A DNA stretch of 7,411 bases from Phascolarctobacterium sp. (lineage in GTDB: Bacteria; Bacillota; Negativicutes; Acidaminococcales; Acidaminococcaceae), in NCBI GenBank assembly GCA_019417125.1, contig DXVZ01000094.1:1-7411 (forward strand), written 5' to 3'. The notes beneath the pieces were generated by a model. That model did no database searches. It was given only the letters and a program-made list of their open reading frames with translations, and had not been told where the DNA came from. Below, piece by piece: positions 1 to 6,245 of the stretch (position 1 is the first letter of the stretch; each line of letters begins with the position of its first letter). The position numbers were made by a program, and so were the translations under genes.

Positions 1-29
1 TTTACCAATTTAATAAAATATGTTACAAT
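1..29 (+). promoter_or_regulatory. Possible sigma-70 promoter for the leader and the methyltransferase/nik operon
   Basis: TTTACC at 1-6 (four of six matches to the -35 consensus) is followed after 17 bases by TACAAT at 24-29 (five of six matches to the -10 consensus). Transcription would start near base 36. The -35 box lies at the very edge of the window, so the upstream context is unseen. This is the best-spaced candidate ahead of the operon, but the region is AT-rich and chance matches are common. Confidence 0.4.
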
Positions 30-30
30 A

Positions 31-52
31 ATGTTGCATAAGTTTGCAATAT
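31..52. promoter_or_regulatory. Imperfect 22-bp dyad, possible operator
   Basis: TTGCA at 34-38 and TGCAA at 45-49 are inverted repeats separated by six bases. The symmetry extends outward imperfectly to AT at both ends (31-52). The element overlaps the transcription start predicted from the -10 box at 24-29, where a repressor would block initiation. It does not resemble the NikR or Fur consensus sites as I know them, so the binding protein is unknown. Confidence 0.25.
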
Positions 53-64
53 CTTGAAATTTTA

Positions 65-175
65 ATGCTGAAGATTGTCCGCACGAAGCGGCAAGCGCAG
101 ATAGAAGCCTGCCGGTTCTTTGACATTGATGTTCGGAATATAATGCAGGCTGTGCGTTTATGGCTGAAGCAATAA
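65..175 (+). CDS. Small ORF in the operon leader, hypothetical (36 aa)
   Basis: An ATG at 65 opens a 36-codon frame that ends at TAA 173-175, just before the leader terminator. The product would be short and basic, beginning MLKIVRTKRQAQ and ending AVRLWLKQ, with a Phe-Phe pair in the middle. I recognise no family. No Shine-Dalgarno sequence precedes the ATG, which argues against efficient translation; every other gene start in the window except that of the next gene has a clear one. The frame spans the pairing segments at 106-114 and 145-151, so if translated, ribosome movement could influence which leader hairpin forms, as in peptide-based attenuators. It has no obvious run of a single regulatory codon. 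It may equally be a chance frame. Confidence 0.2.
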   Translation: MLKIVRTKRQAQIEACRFFDIDVRNIMQAVRLWLKQ

Positions 176-236
176 TTACACAGATTGAAGTCTGCTGTAT
201 GTACCCGCAGGGTGCAGGCGGCAGGCTTTTTTATTT
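105..236 (+). promoter_or_regulatory. Putative attenuator leader with mutually exclusive hairpins
   Basis: Four segments can pair in competing ways: A (AGCCTGCCG, 106-114), B (GCAGGCT, 145-151), C (GTCTGCTG, 190-197) and D (CGGCAGGCTT, 219-228). A:B gives 7 perfect pairs. B:C gives GCAGGC with GTCTGC, supported by TGTG 151-154 with CACA 179-182. C:D is the terminator stem. A:D gives 10 perfect pairs. A:B plus C:D would terminate, while B:C or A:D would break the terminator. I do not recognise a known riboswitch core or T-box motif, so the signal that would be sensed is unknown. All pairings were found by eye, without energy calculation. Confidence 0.4.
190..236 (+). terminator. Intrinsic terminator in the leader
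   Basis: The arms 190-206 and 210-226 pair over 17 positions with one mismatch (A199/G217) and four G-T wobbles, closing a three-base loop. A run of six T then ATTT follows at 227-236. It lies 15 bases ahead of the methyltransferase frame. It therefore either ends transcripts of the leader or an upstream gene, or acts as the off-state of an attenuator for the operon. Confidence 0.7.
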
Positions 237-251
237 GTCATAAAGCATTTA

Positions 252-1139
252 ATGGGGGGATGGATTTTGCAGAACGCAACCGGCATAAACAAAACGGAAA
301 ATTATATTAATGGTGCTGTTATGCCAGTTTTTCTGATGAAGAAGGAAGAAGAAAAAACGGAGCGGCAGATAAATTTCAAGCAGGATAACATATCTTACTG
401 GACAAAACGTGCGCCCGGTTATTCCGGCGTAAACCAAAAAGAACTGCAAACAAGCCAGCGGCTGGTGTGGGCTAATGCTTTAGACAGCCGCATACAGAAG
501 CATTTTGCGCAGAAAAGGCGTGAGGATATTCGGGTTTTGGATATCGGCACGGGGCCAGGCTTTTTTGCTATTATACTGGCGGAAATGGGCTACAGTGTTA
601 CCGCGGTTGATTATACTGTGGCAATGCTTGAACAGGCAGCGAAAAACGCCGGAGTATTGGCGGCAAAAATTAATTTTTGCCGGATGAACGCCGAAGAACT
701 TACTTTTGCAGGCGGCAGTTTTGATGTAGTAGTTTCGCGCAATGTTACATGGAACCTGCCTGCGCCGGAGCAAGCTTATGCCAATTGGGCAAGAGTGCTG
801 AAACCAGGCGGCCTGCTGCTTAATTTTGACGCAAACTGGTACCATTATTTATACGATGCGGAAGCCGAACAAAAACATTTGGCAGATAGAAAAAATGTGC
901 GTGATGCCGGTGCTTTTGACGATACAGCCGGTACGGATGTTGACGCAATGGAAAGTATTGCCCGGCGTGCCCCGCTTTCGCAGCTGCCGCGCCCGCGGTG
1001 GGACATGGAAATTTTAAGCAGCCTTGGTATGGAGGCGGCTGCCGATACGGAAATATGGCGTGAAGTATGGACGCAGGACGAACTAATTAATAATGCTTCG
1101 ACGCCGATGTTTTTGGTAAGCTCGGTAAAAAAATGGTGA
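252..1139 (+). CDS. Class I SAM-dependent methyltransferase, first gene of the nik-type operon
   Basis: It transfers a methyl group from S-adenosylmethionine to an unidentified, probably small-molecule, acceptor in the cytoplasm. The SAM-binding glycine loop VLDIGTGPG is at residues 95-103 and the acidic strand end AVD at 118-120. The ubiE/type-11 features follow: FDVVVSRNVTWNL near 157-169 and VLKPGGLLL at 182-190. A conserved-looking entry motif YWTKRAPGYSGVNQ begins near residue 49, so roughly the first 30 residues lie outside the domain. The start is uncertain: ATG 252 has no clear ribosome site, whereas TTG 267 follows GGGGGGA (254-260) at normal spacing; ATG 321 and ATG 336 lack one. 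The stop is 19 bases before the first permease, so the two are probably cotranscribed. Its place in a metal/peptide importer operon suggests modification of the ligand or of a metal chelator. Family confident, substrate unknown. Confidence 0.88.
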   Translation: MGGWILQNATGINKTENYINGAVMPVFLMKKEEEKTERQINFKQDNISYWTKRAPGYSGVNQKELQTSQRLVWANALDSRIQKHFAQKRREDIRVLDIGTGPGFFAIILAEMGYSVTAVDYTVAMLEQAAKNAGVLAAKINFCRMNAEELTFAGGSFDVVVSRNVTWNLPAPEQAYANWARVLKPGGLLLNFDANWYHYLYDAEAEQKHLADRKNVRDAGAFDDTAGTDVDAMESIARRAPLSQLPRPRWDMEILSSLGMEAAADTEIWREVWTQDELINNASTPMFLVSSVKKW

Positions 1140-1158
1140 AAGGGGAGTTGTTTGCGGC

Positions 1159-2103
1159 ATGAAAAGTTATGCACTTCAGCGCCTTTTGCAGTTAATTCCC
1201 ATTCTGCTGGTAATTACTTTTTTATCTTTCGGCATGATGCGGCTTGCAGGCAGTGACGCTGTATTGCAGCGTATGGAAAACACCGGCATAGTGCTTGCGC
1301 CGGAGGTAATTGACGCGGCGCGGGCAGAGCTTGGGCTTGACAAGCCTTTTTTAACACAGTATTTTGTATGGCTTGGCAATTTATTGCAGGGAGATATGGG
1401 CAGAAGTTATATTTCAGGACGGGAGGTCTTTTCGGCGTTCATTGCTAAATTACCGGCTACGCTGCTGTTAACAGTGGTTTCCATTATATTAACTGTTGTG
1501 GTGTCCATTCCGCTTGGCGTACTGGCAGCTGTAAAACAAAACCGCTTTACCGATTACGTAATACGCTGGGTTAGTTTTTTGGGCAACAGTATGCCAAATT
1601 TTTTTGTGGCGCTTTTGCTGATGTATTTTTTCGCCATTAAACTTGGCTGGTTCCCGGTAATTTCACGCGGAGCCAGCTTGCAGAACGTAACGCTGCCGGC
1701 GCTTACGCTTGCCATAGCCATGTCGGCAAAATATCTGCGCCAGGTACGTGCAACAGTGCTTGATGAGTTAAGCAAGGATTATGTTATCGGGGCTAAAGCC
1801 CGCGGCGTTAAGTTTTCTGTTACGCTTACCAAAAGCGTGCTGCGCGCCTGCCTTGTTAGCATAATTACGTTGCTGATGCTTTCTGTTGGCAGTCTGCTTG
1901 GCGGTACCGCCATAGTGGAATCTATTTTTATGTGGGACGGCGTTGGAAAACTTGCGGTAGATGCTATCAACATGAGAGATTATCCCATGATTCAAGCTTA
2001 TGTAATGTGGATGGCAATTATTTATGTGTGCGTAAATCTTATTACCGACCTGTCATATAGGGTGCTTGACCCCAGAATAAGGATAGGAGGCGGCAAGGAA
2101 TGA
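1159..2103 (+). CDS. nikB: ABC importer permease, NikB/DppB/OppB family
   Basis: This is one of the two inner-membrane channel subunits of the importer. The 314 residues show the usual layout: a first membrane helix at about 10-30, an extracytoplasmic segment with LGLDKPFLTQY (58-68) and GDMGRSY (78-84), then five further hydrophobic spans near 98-120, 138-160, 176-193, 230-256 and 281-297. The cytoplasmic EAA-type coupling loop, which docks on the ATPase, is at 208-230 (DYVIGAKARGVKF). The C-terminus carries the family signature LDPRIR (303-308). AGGGGAG at 1140-1146 is the ribosome site. The gene overlaps the next permease by four bases (ATGA), a sign of translational coupling. Family placement is firm; choosing nickel over peptide rests on the short ATPases downstream. 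Confidence 0.9.
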   Translation: MKSYALQRLLQLIPILLVITFLSFGMMRLAGSDAVLQRMENTGIVLAPEVIDAARAELGLDKPFLTQYFVWLGNLLQGDMGRSYISGREVFSAFIAKLPATLLLTVVSIILTVVVSIPLGVLAAVKQNRFTDYVIRWVSFLGNSMPNFFVALLLMYFFAIKLGWFPVISRGASLQNVTLPALTLAIAMSAKYLRQVRATVLDELSKDYVIGAKARGVKFSVTLTKSVLRACLVSIITLLMLSVGSLLGGTAIVESIFMWDGVGKLAVDAINMRDYPMIQAYVMWMAIIYVCVNLITDLSYRVLDPRIRIGGGKE

Positions 2104-2954
2104 CGGGAACCGTTACGGTGCGCAGGCAGAAAATTCAAAAAAGCAATATCAGGCAGCGCCTATACTTTTTTTCGTTTTTGGCGGCGGCGCTGATGCTGGT
2201 TGTTATTTTCGCGGAATATCTTTGCCCTTATGATCCTAACGCGCAGATTTTCGGTACGCTTGAACCGCCAAGCGCGGCGCATCCTGCCGGGACAGACCGC
2301 TTTGGGCGCGATATGTTTTCGCGTATTTTGGTGGGCTTGCAGACAAGCGTGCTTTCTACATTGGCACTGGTAATAATTATAACTGTCTCCGGTACCGTTA
2401 TAGGCGTTTTATGCGGCCATTCGGGAGGCATTACGGATACGCTGATGATGCGCGTATCCGATGTGTGCCTGGCGTTTCCGGGCCTTGTGTTTGCACTGGC
2501 AATAGCAGCGCTTTTAAACGGCGGCCTGCAAAATGCTGTTCTTGCCTTGGCGCTTATAAGCTGGCCTAAATATGCAAGAATTGCCCGCAGCCAGACGCTG
2601 GCGCTTGAAAGTACGGATTATATTGCCGCTGCCAGGCTTGCAGGCGATACGCCGGCGCAGATTATTATGCGCCATATTCTGCCTAACAGCGCAGGGCCTG
2701 TTTTGGTTACGGCAATGCTTGATATAGGCACAATGATGATGGAACTGGCTGGCCTTAGCTTTTTGGGGCTGGGCGCTATGCCGCCAACTGCGGAACTCGG
2801 TAATATGATGAGCGGCGGGCGCAGTATGCTGCAAACTTATCCGTGGGTTATAATAGGGCCGGGTATTGCAATTTTTATAGCGGTTGTTATTTTTAATTTG
2901 CTTGGCGATACGGTGCGTGACTATTTAGACCCGCGCAACAGCCGCAGAAAGTAA
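2100..2954 (+). CDS. nikC: ABC importer permease, NikC/DppC/OppC family
   Basis: This is the second channel subunit, forming a heterodimer with the preceding permease. It has 284 residues: a helix at about 22-43, the hallmark HPAGTDRFGRDMFSRILVG at 61-79, hydrophobic spans near 84-105, 122-140, 143-157, 198-216 and 247-270, and the EAA coupling loop YIAAARLAGDTPAQ (174-187) followed by ILPNSAGPVLV. FLGLGAMPP (221-229) and LGDTVRDYLDPR (268-279) are typical of this subfamily. The start is set by AGGAGG at 2085-2090, nine bases before ATG 2100, and by the four-base overlap with the previous gene. Its length matches NikC/DppC. The nickel versus peptide distinction cannot be made from this subunit alone. 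Confidence 0.9.
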   Translation: MTGTVTVRRQKIQKSNIRQRLYFFSFLAAALMLVVIFAEYLCPYDPNAQIFGTLEPPSAAHPAGTDRFGRDMFSRILVGLQTSVLSTLALVIIITVSGTVIGVLCGHSGGITDTLMMRVSDVCLAFPGLVFALAIAALLNGGLQNAVLALALISWPKYARIARSQTLALESTDYIAAARLAGDTPAQIIMRHILPNSAGPVLVTAMLDIGTMMMELAGLSFLGLGAMPPTAELGNMMSGGRSMLQTYPWVIIGPGIAIFIAVVIFNLLGDTVRDYLDPRNSRRK

Positions 2955-2974
2955 AACAGAGAAAGGAAGATAAA

Positions 2975-4540
2975 ATGAAAGGCATAAAATCTATTTTAGT
3001 TTTAATTGCAACGGTTTTTTTGGCTGCGGGGCTTTTAACTGGTTGCGGCTCTAATGACAAAACTGCTCCTGACGGTAAAGCAGGCAATACTTTTGTTTTT
3101 GGCGATACAAATTTTAACGCTCAAAACGAAATACCTGATGTTAACCCGCACAACGCTTATTCAGGGTGGGCTTGTATCCGCTATGGCATTGGCGAAACAC
3201 TGTTCCGCTATTCCGACGCGATGGAGATAGAGCCGTGGCTGGCAACGGGTTATGAACTTGTTGATGATCTTACCTGGCGTATAACTTTGCGCGACGGCGT
3301 AAAATTTTCCAGCGGCCGAGTTATGGATGCCGCTGCTGTAAAAGAATGCCTTGAGCATTTAATTCAGGTTCACGACAGGGCGCGCGGTGATTTGTTGATT
3401 GACAGCATTGCCGCCGATGGCAATACCTTAACCATTAAAACCACTGAACCGCGCCCGACCCTTTTAAACTACATAAGCGACCCTTACGGCTGCATTATTG
3501 ATATGCAGGCAGGCATTACCGATAATGGCATTGTCAGCGGTACCGGCCCGTATATTGCGCAGTCGCTGGTAACGGACGAAGAAGTAAAACTGGTAAAAAA
3601 TAAAGATTACTGGAACGGCGAACCTGGCTTTGACAATATTACCGTGCTTACTATTTCTGACGGCGATACGCTGACGATGGCACTGCAATCCGGCGAGATT
3701 GACGGCGCATACGGTATGCCCTATGCAAGCTATCCCTTATTTAGAAACGATGATTATACTTTTTCAAGCTGTGCAACGAGCAGGGCATTTTTCGCACATA
3801 TGAATTTTGAAAGCGAAATTATCCGTGACGATGCCGTGCGCCGCGCTATAGCAATGGGTATTGACAAAAAACGCTTTGTCGACGATTTGCTTGACGGTAA
3901 TGGTTATCCTGCTGCTGGCGTTTACCCGGATAACTTTTCCTTCGGCGGTGACGCTGTAAAGGCCAAAGAATATGACCCTGAAGGGGCAAAACAAATTTTA
4001 ACGGAAGCAGGCTGGGTTGATACCAACGGCGACGGCATTCGCGAAAAAAACGGCAAAGACCTTGTTATCCGCTGGCTTACTTACCCCAGCCGGCAGGAAC
4101 TGCCGCTTCTGGCAGAAGCAGTGCAGGCTTCTTTGGGCAGCACTGGGTTTAAAGTAATTATTAACAGTACGGCAGACCATAACAGCATCCGCGTAGACCC
4201 AACGGCGTGGGATGTTTATGCAAGCGCCATGGTTACGGCGCCTACCGGCGACCCAGCATACTTTTTTACCACGCATTGCCTTGACTCTTCTGTCGTTAAC
4301 AACGGGCACTACCACAGTGATGAACTGGAAGCGCTTGCTGCCAGCCTTGATAAAACCTTTGGACAGGAGGAACGCGCTGACCTTGCTGTAAAAATGCAGC
4401 AGCAGATTTTGGATGACGATGCTTTTGTGTTCTGCTCGCATTTAAAAATGAGTTTGATTTCCCGTTCCAACATTACTGGCCTTGTAGCTCATCCCTGCGA
4501 CTTTTATGAAATTACTGTTGATTTGAAACCTGTAAAATAA
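2975..4540 (+). CDS. Extracellular solute-binding lipoprotein, family 5 (NikA/OppA-like)
   Basis: This is the receptor that captures the ligand outside the membrane and delivers it to the NikB/NikC channel. A signal peptide with lipobox LTGC puts the lipidated cysteine at residue 24. Family 5 features follow: DVNPHNAYSGW (55-65), IEPWLATGYEL (85-95), TWRITLRDGVKFSSG (100-114), SGTGPYI (188-194), DYWNGEPGFDNI (211-222), VRRAIAMGIDKKRF (288-301) and TAPTGDPAYFF (421-431). The 521 residues fit the family. The ribosome site AGGAAG (2964-2969) sits five bases before ATG. Placing the receptor gene between permeases and ATPases differs from the E. coli nikABCDE order. By hand comparison with E. coli NikA as I remember it, the ligand-contacting PRPFRF segment corresponds here to a DPYGC stretch without arginine. 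The ligand may therefore differ from Ni-histidine. I leave the symbol blank for that reason. Confidence 0.9.
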   Translation: MKGIKSILVLIATVFLAAGLLTGCGSNDKTAPDGKAGNTFVFGDTNFNAQNEIPDVNPHNAYSGWACIRYGIGETLFRYSDAMEIEPWLATGYELVDDLTWRITLRDGVKFSSGRVMDAAAVKECLEHLIQVHDRARGDLLIDSIAADGNTLTIKTTEPRPTLLNYISDPYGCIIDMQAGITDNGIVSGTGPYIAQSLVTDEEVKLVKNKDYWNGEPGFDNITVLTISDGDTLTMALQSGEIDGAYGMPYASYPLFRNDDYTFSSCATSRAFFAHMNFESEIIRDDAVRRAIAMGIDKKRFVDDLLDGNGYPAAGVYPDNFSFGGDAVKAKEYDPEGAKQILTEAGWVDTNGDGIREKNGKDLVIRWLTYPSRQELPLLAEAVQASLGSTGFKVIINSTADHNSIRVDPTAWDVYASAMVTAPTGDPAYFFTTHCLDSSVVNNGHYHSDELEALAASLDKTFGQEERADLAVKMQQQILDDDAFVFCSHLKMSLISRSNITGLVAHPCDFYEITVDLKPVK

Positions 4541-4564
4541 AATGTGTGAAAGGAAAGCACTGTA

Positions 4565-5347
4565 ATGGAGGCACTATTAAGCTATCAATCCGTAGAAGTG
4601 AGTTTTAACGGGCTGGCAGTTACGCATGACGTAAGTTTTTCGCTGCACGGCGGAGAAATTTTGGGCATTGTTGGTGAATCGGGCAGCGGCAAAAGCACTC
4701 TGCTGAAAGCGGCAATGGGGCTTTTGGGCAGCAGCGGCATGGTTACGCGGGGCGATATTCTGTTTGGCGGCAAAAACCTGCCGGATTTGACGGAGCGTGA
4801 ACTGCGCAGTGTTTGCGGCGCGCAGATAGGCATGATTTTTCAGGATTGCGCTGCGTCCCTCTGCCCAATCCGCACCATAGGCGCACAGATTTACGAAAGC
4901 ATGTCTGCCCATATGGAAATTACCAAAGAACATGCCAAAGATAAAGCGCTGGCATTATTTGAAAAACTACAGCTTAAAAACGGGCAGCGGATTTGGGACA
5001 GCTATCCGTTTGAACTTTCAGGCGGCATGAACCAAAGGGCAGGCATTGCCATGGCAATGCTGATGGAACCGAAAGTGCTTTTGGCAGATGAACCAACCAG
5101 TGCCCTGGATATGGCGGTGCAGAAACAGGTTGTTGAAGAAATGCTGCGCCTGCGTGAACTTTTTGGAACTGCCATAATTTTGGTAACGCACGATATTGGC
5201 GTAGTATCTGCCATGGCCGACACGGTGCTTGTTTTAAAAGAAGGGCAGGTAATGGAATACGGAAAAGCTGCCAAAGTGCTGCAAACGCCTCAGAACGATT
5301 ATACGCGGCAGCTTTTGGCTGCCGTGCCAAGGCTGCGGAGGGCGTAA
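4565..5347 (+). CDS. nikD: ABC importer ATPase, short NikD type
   Basis: This is a cytoplasmic ATP-hydrolysing subunit that drives the importer, pairing with the next gene product. All nucleotide-binding motifs are present: Walker A GESGSGKST (37-45), Q-loop glutamine 93, signature LSGGMNQR (151-158), Walker B VLLADEP (171-177), D-loop SALD (179-182) and switch histidine 209. At 260 residues it stops soon after NDYTRQLLAAVP, lacking the roughly 60-70-residue C-terminal extension of OppD/DppD proteins. That matches the size of NikD and of short metallophore-importer ATPases. GAAAGGAAAG precedes ATG 4565 by about ten bases. Only two bases separate its stop from the next start. Its Walker A DNA is identical to that of the next gene over 26 bases. 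Confidence 0.9.
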   Translation: MEALLSYQSVEVSFNGLAVTHDVSFSLHGGEILGIVGESGSGKSTLLKAAMGLLGSSGMVTRGDILFGGKNLPDLTERELRSVCGAQIGMIFQDCAASLCPIRTIGAQIYESMSAHMEITKEHAKDKALALFEKLQLKNGQRIWDSYPFELSGGMNQRAGIAMAMLMEPKVLLADEPTSALDMAVQKQVVEEMLRLRELFGTAIILVTHDIGVVSAMADTVLVLKEGQVMEYGKAAKVLQTPQNDYTRQLLAAVPRLRRA

Positions 5348-5349
5348 CA

Positions 5350-6108
5350 ATGGAAACTTTGCTTGAAGTACGGAATTTGACAAAAATATTTTCTAAAGGT
5401 AAAAAAACTGAATATACCGCTGTTAACAATGTAAGTTTTAAACTTACCGCAGGAGAAACGCTTGGGCTGGTTGGTGAATCGGGCAGCGGCAAAAGTACGC
5501 TGGCAAAACTTATTGCCAGGCTGATAAAACCGGACAGCGGTTCCGTATTTTTAAACGGAAAAGACATTACTAATTTAAGCGGCCATGCCCTGCGCGATGC
5601 TTACCGGCAGATGCAGATGGTATTCCAGTCGCCATTAGGGTCATTTAACCCGCGTAAAACCATAGGTTTCAGCATCGGCGAAAGCCTTTTGAATGAAGGG
5701 GTGCCCGAAAAAGAACGGGAACAGCGTGTAAAAGAACTGTTGCAGCAATGCGGCCTGCCTGCCGGCTTTGCAGAGCGTTACCCGTATGAAATCAGCGGCG
5801 GGCAGTGCCAGCGTGCTGCTGTTGCAAGAGCTTTGGCAATACGCCCGGCGCTTTTAATATGCGACGAAGCGACCAGCGCGCTTGACGTTACTGTACAGCA
5901 GCAGATTATAGATTTGCTGAAGCAGTTAAAAACAGAACGTAATTTATCATTTTTGTTTATTTGCCATAACCTGGCGCTGGTGCAGAGTTTTTGCGACAGG
6001 ATAATGGTAATGCACGATGGTAAAATTGTTGAAGAAGGCACGCCTGACAAAGTAATAAAAATGCCGGAATCGGAATATACGTGCCGCCTTGTTGACGCTG
6101 CTTTTTAG
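5350..6108 (+). CDS. nikE: ABC importer ATPase, short NikE type
   Basis: This is the second ATPase of the importer. Walker A GESGSGKST lies at 42-50, Q-loop glutamine 93 in VFQSPLGSFNPRKT, signature ISGGQCQR at 148-155, Walker B ALLICDEA at 167-174 with catalytic Glu173, D-loop SALD at 176-179 and switch histidine 206. FQSPLGSFNPR is characteristic of the NikE/OppF/DppF subunit as opposed to the NikD/OppD one. At 252 residues it is short and ends just after the SEYTCRLV motif, as in NikE. Cysteine in the signature (QCQR) and in the H-loop (CHN rather than the commoner SHD) is slightly unusual, but no catalytic residue is missing. GGAGGG at 5337-5342, inside the previous gene, is its ribosome site. 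No convincing terminator follows within the next 50 bases. Confidence 0.9.
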   Translation: METLLEVRNLTKIFSKGKKTEYTAVNNVSFKLTAGETLGLVGESGSGKSTLAKLIARLIKPDSGSVFLNGKDITNLSGHALRDAYRQMQMVFQSPLGSFNPRKTIGFSIGESLLNEGVPEKEREQRVKELLQQCGLPAGFAERYPYEISGGQCQRAAVARALAIRPALLICDEATSALDVTVQQQIIDLLKQLKTERNLSFLFICHNLALVQSFCDRIMVMHDGKIVEEGTPDKVIKMPESEYTCRLVDAAF

Positions 6109-6153
6109 TGTAGCACAGTATTTTTAGTATATATTCTTTATTCGTAATTTAAC

Positions 6154-6182
6154 TTGATTTTGTCTTTTGCCGGTAGTATAAT
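6154..6182 (+). promoter_or_regulatory. Sigma-70 promoter of the family 3 binding protein gene
   Basis: TTGATT at 6154-6159 and a perfect TATAAT at 6177-6182 are separated by exactly 17 bases, placing the transcription start near 6189. The 5' untranslated region would be about 57 bases. This makes the downstream gene a separate unit from the nik-type operon. Confidence 0.75.
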
Positions 6183-6204
6183 AGCGGCAGAACTGGCTTT
6201 GCCG
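6166..6204. repeat. Three alternating 7-bp half-sites around the -10 box
   Basis: TTTGCCG occurs at 6166-6172 and again at 6198-6204, 32 bases apart. Between them CGGCAGA at 6185-6191 is an inverted copy with one wobble-type difference. The first pair flanks the -10 box symmetrically, as an operator could. The second pair could form a small hairpin at the start of the transcript, followed by TTTT. Function not determined. Confidence 0.35.
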
Positions 6205-6245
6205 TTTTACACTCTCACAATTTAATATTGATTGGGGGAAGTATA

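Noticed and set aside
120..144. Exact TTGACA (120-125) and exact TATAAT (139-144) in the leader
   Set aside because: The spacer is only 13 bases, too short for a normal sigma-70 promoter, and no good -35 box lies 17 bases upstream of the TATAAT. They may be chance matches within the small leader frame.
190..230. T-box leader
   Set aside because: The GGGTG near 210 recalls part of a T-box motif, but it lies inside the terminator stem and the full conserved T-box sequence and stem I features are absent.
160..243. Second short frame in the leader (27 codons, ATG 160 to TAA 241)
   Set aside because: No ribosome site, and it runs through the terminator stem and T tail, so its codons reflect RNA structure more than coding.
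3998..4441. Long minus-strand frame of 147 codons opposite the family 5 receptor gene (and a 197-codon one at 4974-5567)
   Set aside because: They are antisense shadows of genes with clear domain motifs, and have no ribosome site or recognisable product.
6228..6245. TTG 6228 as start of the family 3 receptor
   Set aside because: It would put the ribosome site inside the coding region and add six residues before a normal lipoprotein signal peptide that begins at ATG 6246.
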